This document shows positions 60,176 through 64,000 of a DNA stretch of 64,000 nucleotides, in pieces; positions within the stretch are counted from its first letter, which is position 1; each line of letters opens with the position of its first letter. The DNA lies in assembly GCA_016098155.1 (NCBI GenBank), contig JAAAJB010000086.1, forward strand, positions 17,078-81,077, given 5' to 3'. This stretch comes from Actinomortierella ambigua (lineage: Eukaryota > Mortierellomycota > Mortierellomycetes > Mortierellales > Mortierellaceae). Made by a program: the position numbers and the translations under genes. The notes beneath the pieces were generated by a model. It was not told the DNA's origin, ran no database searches, and worked only from the letters and a program-made list of their open reading frames with translations.

Positions 60176-60905
60176 ATGAGCGACGCAGACGTGCTTATAG
60201 TCACGCTCTGCAATGCGCTTCTGAGGGCTGTCAGAAACGTCGTGCGATTTGGTGAACAAGAATATCAGCTAGTGGCACTAATGTTTAGCAACGGCGTTCA
60301 TTTCCGGTGTGCAGTAAACAAAGACCGGATAACGTTGTGTGACGGGATGGGTAGACCAAGGTCTCAATGGGTTGGCCAAATCAATCTGCACAGGAGATGG
60401 CGGGTTAATTTGTTGGCGAGGCCTGGTATCGGAAACAGCCTGCTTAGTCACCGCAGCATCAACCAATGCCCAAAACAGCGCTCCTTTCGAGCGATGGAGA
60501 TGCTATATATATTCAGCCGCGAAGAAAAAAATCGAGCCTGAAAGGCACGACAGGATCCCACACAATTCCTTGGAGAAGCCCGCCAACACAACGATGACAG
60601 TGCATGCGTAGGGTGGCACCTATCCGTTGGGATTATCCAAACAAGCCGTTGGAATATGAGGCAGGATGCCCGCGTGCGCAGGATGCAGCATTGGCGTTGA
60701 GTACGGTAGCGAGCGGCTCGTGTATCAGAGGGTCATCAATTCCAATAAAGGGTGGACAGAAACGCAATCCTTCAACACCAGGTTCTCCTGTATGATAGGC
60801 CTATCAAGGGAGCAGCTAGCAAAGGCGCGAAGGCAGGCGCGAAAGCCTTAACCAAGTGAGCATCCAGCAAAGGAGGGAGGGGGGAAGAAGACATTCAAAA
60901 ATGTG
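60176..60905 (+). pseudogene. Possible mobile-element-associated coding remnants
   Basis: A frame at 60176-60541 opens MSDADVLIVTLCNALL and continues EQEYQLVALMFSNGVHFRCAV and LCDGM. The N-G-x-H-F followed by a strand and D-G-M recalls the catalytic-His region of cysteine-peptidase-like proteins carried by fungal repeats, though this is a weak impression. A second island in another frame (60666-60851) ends GLSREQLAKARRQARKP. The islands are in different frames with no clear introns, so this is probably decayed. No terminal repeats were found. Confidence 0.3.
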
Positions 60906-60947
60906 TTTGTTATTGGCAAAGACTACAGACAGGAACGTGGATGTATT

Positions 60948-61604
60948 TCAAGGAAGAAGAGGATCTGTCTCTGAAGAACTAGCTTGTGAATCAATGCCAA
61001 TATGTCGTTTTGCAATCCACTGTGCTATTCCACCCCAACTGTTTGTGCAGTGTAGACTGACGTAATTGTCAGGTTCCCCATAGAATGGTCCTCCCGCCAT
61101 GCACAAGGTTCCAGCGAACGAAGGTGAGGCCACTGCGTCAGCCAATTGTTGAATCCACCTTTGGGCAACTGTATTGTCGGTGTTGTCTACTCTTGATCCA
61201 AGTCTGAGCATGGCGGAGCAAGATCCATGTCTGCAGGAGTAGAACTTCTCGGCTGGAAGTTCCAAAATCTGCTGGCGGAGGAGATCGACACACATGTTCG
61301 CTTCGCCTCGGGCTGCATATAGTGACTCAAAGTTGATAAACTGTGGATGGTCGAACCGGATTGGTGTGCAGCACGTGATCACGATATGTAAAGCCAGGAG
61401 GATCCCGACCAGCCAAAGGATAGGGAAGTCTATATTGAATAGCCATTCGATAGCGTAGGAAAGGATAGAGCCAACAATGATGAGAAGAATGCCGAGGTTG
61501 ACAAATGAGAAGGCGACGGAAAAGAAAAATAGGATGGAGAAGGTCTTTGTCGATATTTTCTGCATCATAGCGAGAGTCTCCAAGGTGGGAGCCTCCATAT
61601 TCAT
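60948..61604 (-). CDS. Small multi-pass membrane protein with C-terminal dileucine motif
   Basis: A single-exon frame of 218 codons starts with ATG at 61604 and ends at 60948. Residues about 20-45 (TFSILFFFSVAFSFVNLGILLIIVGSIL) and 58-78 (FPILWLVGILLALHIVITCC) are strongly hydrophobic and give two or three membrane helices. The C-terminal ~130 residues are soluble, with several Cys (CRHGSC, LHCTN) that could pair, and the protein ends in SSETDPLLP. E-x-x-x-L-L near the end matches an AP-adaptor dileucine sorting signal, suggesting endosome or vacuole delivery if that end faces the cytosol. I recognise no family. The start is chosen as the first ATG of the frame; a second is two codons on. Confidence 0.6.
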   Translation of the reverse strand: MNMEAPTLETLAMMQKISTKTFSILFFFSVAFSFVNLGILLIIVGSILSYAIEWLFNIDFPILWLVGILLALHIVITCCTPIRFDHPQFINFESLYAARGEANMCVDLLRQQILELPAEKFYSCRHGSCSAMLRLGSRVDNTDNTVAQRWIQQLADAVASPSFAGTLCMAGGPFYGEPDNYVSLHCTNSWGGIAQWIAKRHIGIDSQASSSETDPLLP

Positions 61605-63245
61605 GGACTGGAATGGGGCAAAAATGAATAGATGTATTTGTGAGAAACAGAGAGAAGTGAAGTGTTCGTGAAAGTCAGAGAAGGTTAGAGGAATTGAAGG
61701 GAATGCGTTACTGTCGAGTGAATGACTGGGATAAATGGCTTTGAGTGTCCTGTGTAGGACGAAGAAAGCCTCTACTTTACCATCCCATATTGGTATCTTA
61801 CTTTTCTTTCTATTGGCGAGTTTGGTCGATGATGGCTATTCTGGGATCGGACAAAAATTCAAGGGTACTGTAGGACAGGGCTCGCTCGCATGTGTGTTGA
61901 ACAATGGTAAGTTGCGAATAAAAAAAAATCGACTCGCATCCAGACAAGCATTCAGAGCGACATAGCTTTCTGACCCGCGATGTCGACTCATTCCATCTAA
62001 CCGAAGAAGCAGTGTTGCAATAGCAATGGAACTAACTGCTGCTCTCATACAGCGAACTTTGAATCGTGTTGCATACATAGGTTTTGGAGAAACGATTCTT
62101 CCTCCACTTCCATCGTACAGTACTCGGCAAACATTGCATAAACTTTTCACGTATCGATGAAGCAACACTCTCAAACCTGAAGCCAAGACAAAATACACTC
62201 GTTTCCTACATTGTGTTTCGATGGGAATCTTCTTCCAACCCTTTGTATCTCACATCTACATCTCTCTAGAAAAGTCTTTGACTTCCAGTACAACGTATTC
62301 GTCAAAAACACACATGCAGGAGGTATTTACACCCGATAAATGGACCGAAAGACTTGTGTATACTGACCTGCTACTATTTTTTCTCGTTGAAGGGATTGAT
62401 CAAGCAGAGTTTCGTGGCAGCACTTTTGTAAAGAATAGTCGTAGAACATGACAATTCGAACGTATCATCTGCAGAAACCAAATAGAGGAGCCGCTTGAAC
62501 GATCAGGGTTTTCTGAATAGTATGACATGGGTCGGAGGAAACTCTCACCCCATTAAAAAAGTCTTTCTCCCACCATTAACGCTGTGTTAGAGAACAGGTG
62601 ACTTGTCCGTGCGACTTCAATGCACGATCTCAAAAGAGACTGTACCAGAGTCGCAATCATAAGAAAAATCAAAAATGGCCAACCAATAAGAGACGAAACT
62701 GTGATAGCGTGAATTTGTGGGCTCAGCGGCAGAAAACGGCATTGCTTTCCCACTGCACTGCTGTGCTTGTTCAAATACAGTAAGCTCGGCTACGCGTGTT
62801 AGAAGAGCGATTGTACCTCACACTTACTCGCATGCCGTGAGAATTCAGAGCGCCGGGCAAACTACCCACTGGCTGCTTACCACCAAGTCTTTCCCTCACC
62901 CGCACTTCGCGATTGACTACTGACCATCAGTTTATCGACGTTTGTGAAACCATTTCAGGCCCATAGCATTGGAATCAAATGGCTTTGTATGAGAGTTTGA
63001 GAGCTACTTGCCCTGGGTGAAAAGAACCACTGCATGGTTGTGAGTGATTTTCTCGTGTTCTTCTGCTGCTGCTACTGTTGTTGTTGTTGCTGTTGTTGTT
63101 GTTGTTGTCTTGTGTTTCTGGCGAGGAGGACATACCCTAGTACAAGGGAAAAGTTATTGATGATGTACCTCAGCCGAGTAGTCGTTGTTGCTGTTGCTGT
63201 TGCGCACGAGTCCACCCCATCGCGATATGATATCAAGGCTGGGAC
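61605..63245. other. Region without a supported gene
   Basis: Only scattered short frames are present. One on the minus strand near 62553-62774 contains a hydrophobic stretch (WPFLIFLMIATLVQSLL) and could be an exon, but no splice joins could be shown. A CTG/TTG microsatellite is at 63062-63107. Confidence 0.4.
63062..63107. repeat. (CTG/TTG)n microsatellite
   Basis: About 15 imperfect CTG/TTG trinucleotide units. No gene is associated with it. Confidence 0.9.
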
Positions 63246-63466
63246 GGGCGGGTTATGATGGACGACTCTTGAAACCGACTGCAATAATTCGATTAGGGTA
63301 AGCTTGTCTCCTACCATGTCATGTTGGTGGTGTCGAGTAGCCCTCATGTGGAACTCCAAACACAGGTGGCCCATGCGCAAAAAAAACTCTAATAGTCTTT
63401 TATTGTTTTTTTTTTTTTTTGAATAGACAATGAGGTGGACAGCTAGAATTCGTTTGATATTTCTTA
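63246..63466 (+). repeat. Copy of the CSF1 3' end and downstream flank
   Basis: It repeats 59807-60025, including the codons for the last residues of CSF1, the TGA, the AATAATTCGATTAG stretch and the T-rich tract followed by GAATAGACAA. No more of the CSF1 coding region is present. Confidence 0.93.
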
Positions 63467-63559
63467 TAATAGGAGCGAACGTGAGGATGACAATGGCTAA
63501 TAGCTGAAGGGGACACCGACAAGTAGCAAAAGCTAATTAGAAAATCCAACGATGAGCGC

Positions 63560-63955
63560 AAACATCTGCAATTTTTGCATAAACAACGGCGCCCATTGGC
63601 CTTCCAACAAGGAGTACCAATATGAATTTTAGAAGGTCGGCCCAGAGTCGTTTGAGCAACCAGGTAAGACCCTGCCATACTGTTGTTCAAACCATACCTG
63701 TGCTGCAGTCGAGTCATCCACCTGCACGTTGCCAATCATGTTCCAAGAGATGCCTGCTCATATGCAAAATCCAGAGGAACAGTCCTGCCAGAAGGAGGGG
63801 CCGTACTGTCCGTCAAAACGACTAGACCAGCCCCTCTTTCTCGCTGCGTAGAGATCAACATAGATAGGATACCGACCCACGAGTCTCGTTTCCCACCGAC
63901 ATGCGACCCGCAGGTGCAGTACAGCGCAGGACGTACATAAATATCATAGACAAAG
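63560..63955 (-). CDS. Possible coding islands at the right edge
   Basis: On the minus strand two stretches read like protein in different frames. One at about 63745-63955 includes YCTCGSHVGGKRDSWVGIL. The other at about 63542-63665 includes WLLKRLWADLLKF and GRPMGAVVYAKIADVCAHRWIF, then a stop. A CAG|GTATGG donor-like site lies at about 63699. They may be exons of a membrane protein entering from the right edge, or relics. No family was recognised and the joins are unproven. Confidence 0.25.
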
Positions 63956-64000
63956 AGGAGAACACATGAGGAAAAGAGTCTTTATTGTCGTTGCTGTTGT

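Overview
The window looks like nuclear DNA of an early-diverging filamentous fungus, probably Mucoromycota and most likely a Mortierellaceae relative. This is inference. It rests on short GT-AG introns in most genes, long pyrimidine-rich or poly-Q/N low-complexity stretches, a protein kinase fused to Sel1 repeats, and orthologues of fungal cell-biology genes. No prokaryotic operon, rRNA, convincing tRNA or CRISPR array is visible. Three runs of N (9-10 bases) sit in homopolymer-rich sequence and look like assembly gaps.

Left part (1-19.3 kb): the 3' end of an acidic low-complexity protein; a minus-strand Crz1-like C2H2 transcription factor; about 12.8 kb of simple, mostly non-coding sequence upstream of that factor; and a minus-strand four-exon Golgi-type sulfotransferase. 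A further ~3.5 kb of microsatellite-rich intergenic DNA follows.

Middle (22.7-38.3 kb): an AN1 zinc-finger protein with a C-terminal CaaX box converges on a six-exon fimbrin (actin bundler). Next come ~2 kb of broken coding islands, then a LYR-motif protein and a sphingosine-kinase-type lipid kinase that diverge from a 0.66-kb shared promoter region. An active-looking protein kinase with about 13 Sel1 repeats follows. Exon joins for the sulfotransferase, fimbrin, LYR protein, lipid kinase and CSF1 gene were worked out by hand from splice signals and reading phase, and all close in frame.

Accessory block (38.3-44.7 kb): two minus-strand paralogues of an unrecognised family with a possible PD-(D/E)XK-like core, one intact and one clearly decayed. 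Each has a minisatellite just upstream. A duplicated tail sequence flanks the decayed copy, and a six-unit ~166-bp repeat array lies upstream of the intact copy. This is the best candidate for something undescribed.

Right part (46.0-64 kb): a 14-exon CSF1/BLTP1 bridge-like lipid-transfer protein (predicted 4088 aa) with a single 9.26-kb last exon. Beyond it are possible mobile-element-like coding remnants, a small membrane protein with a C-terminal dileucine motif, a ~220-bp duplicate of the CSF1 3' end, and a protein-like island at the right edge.
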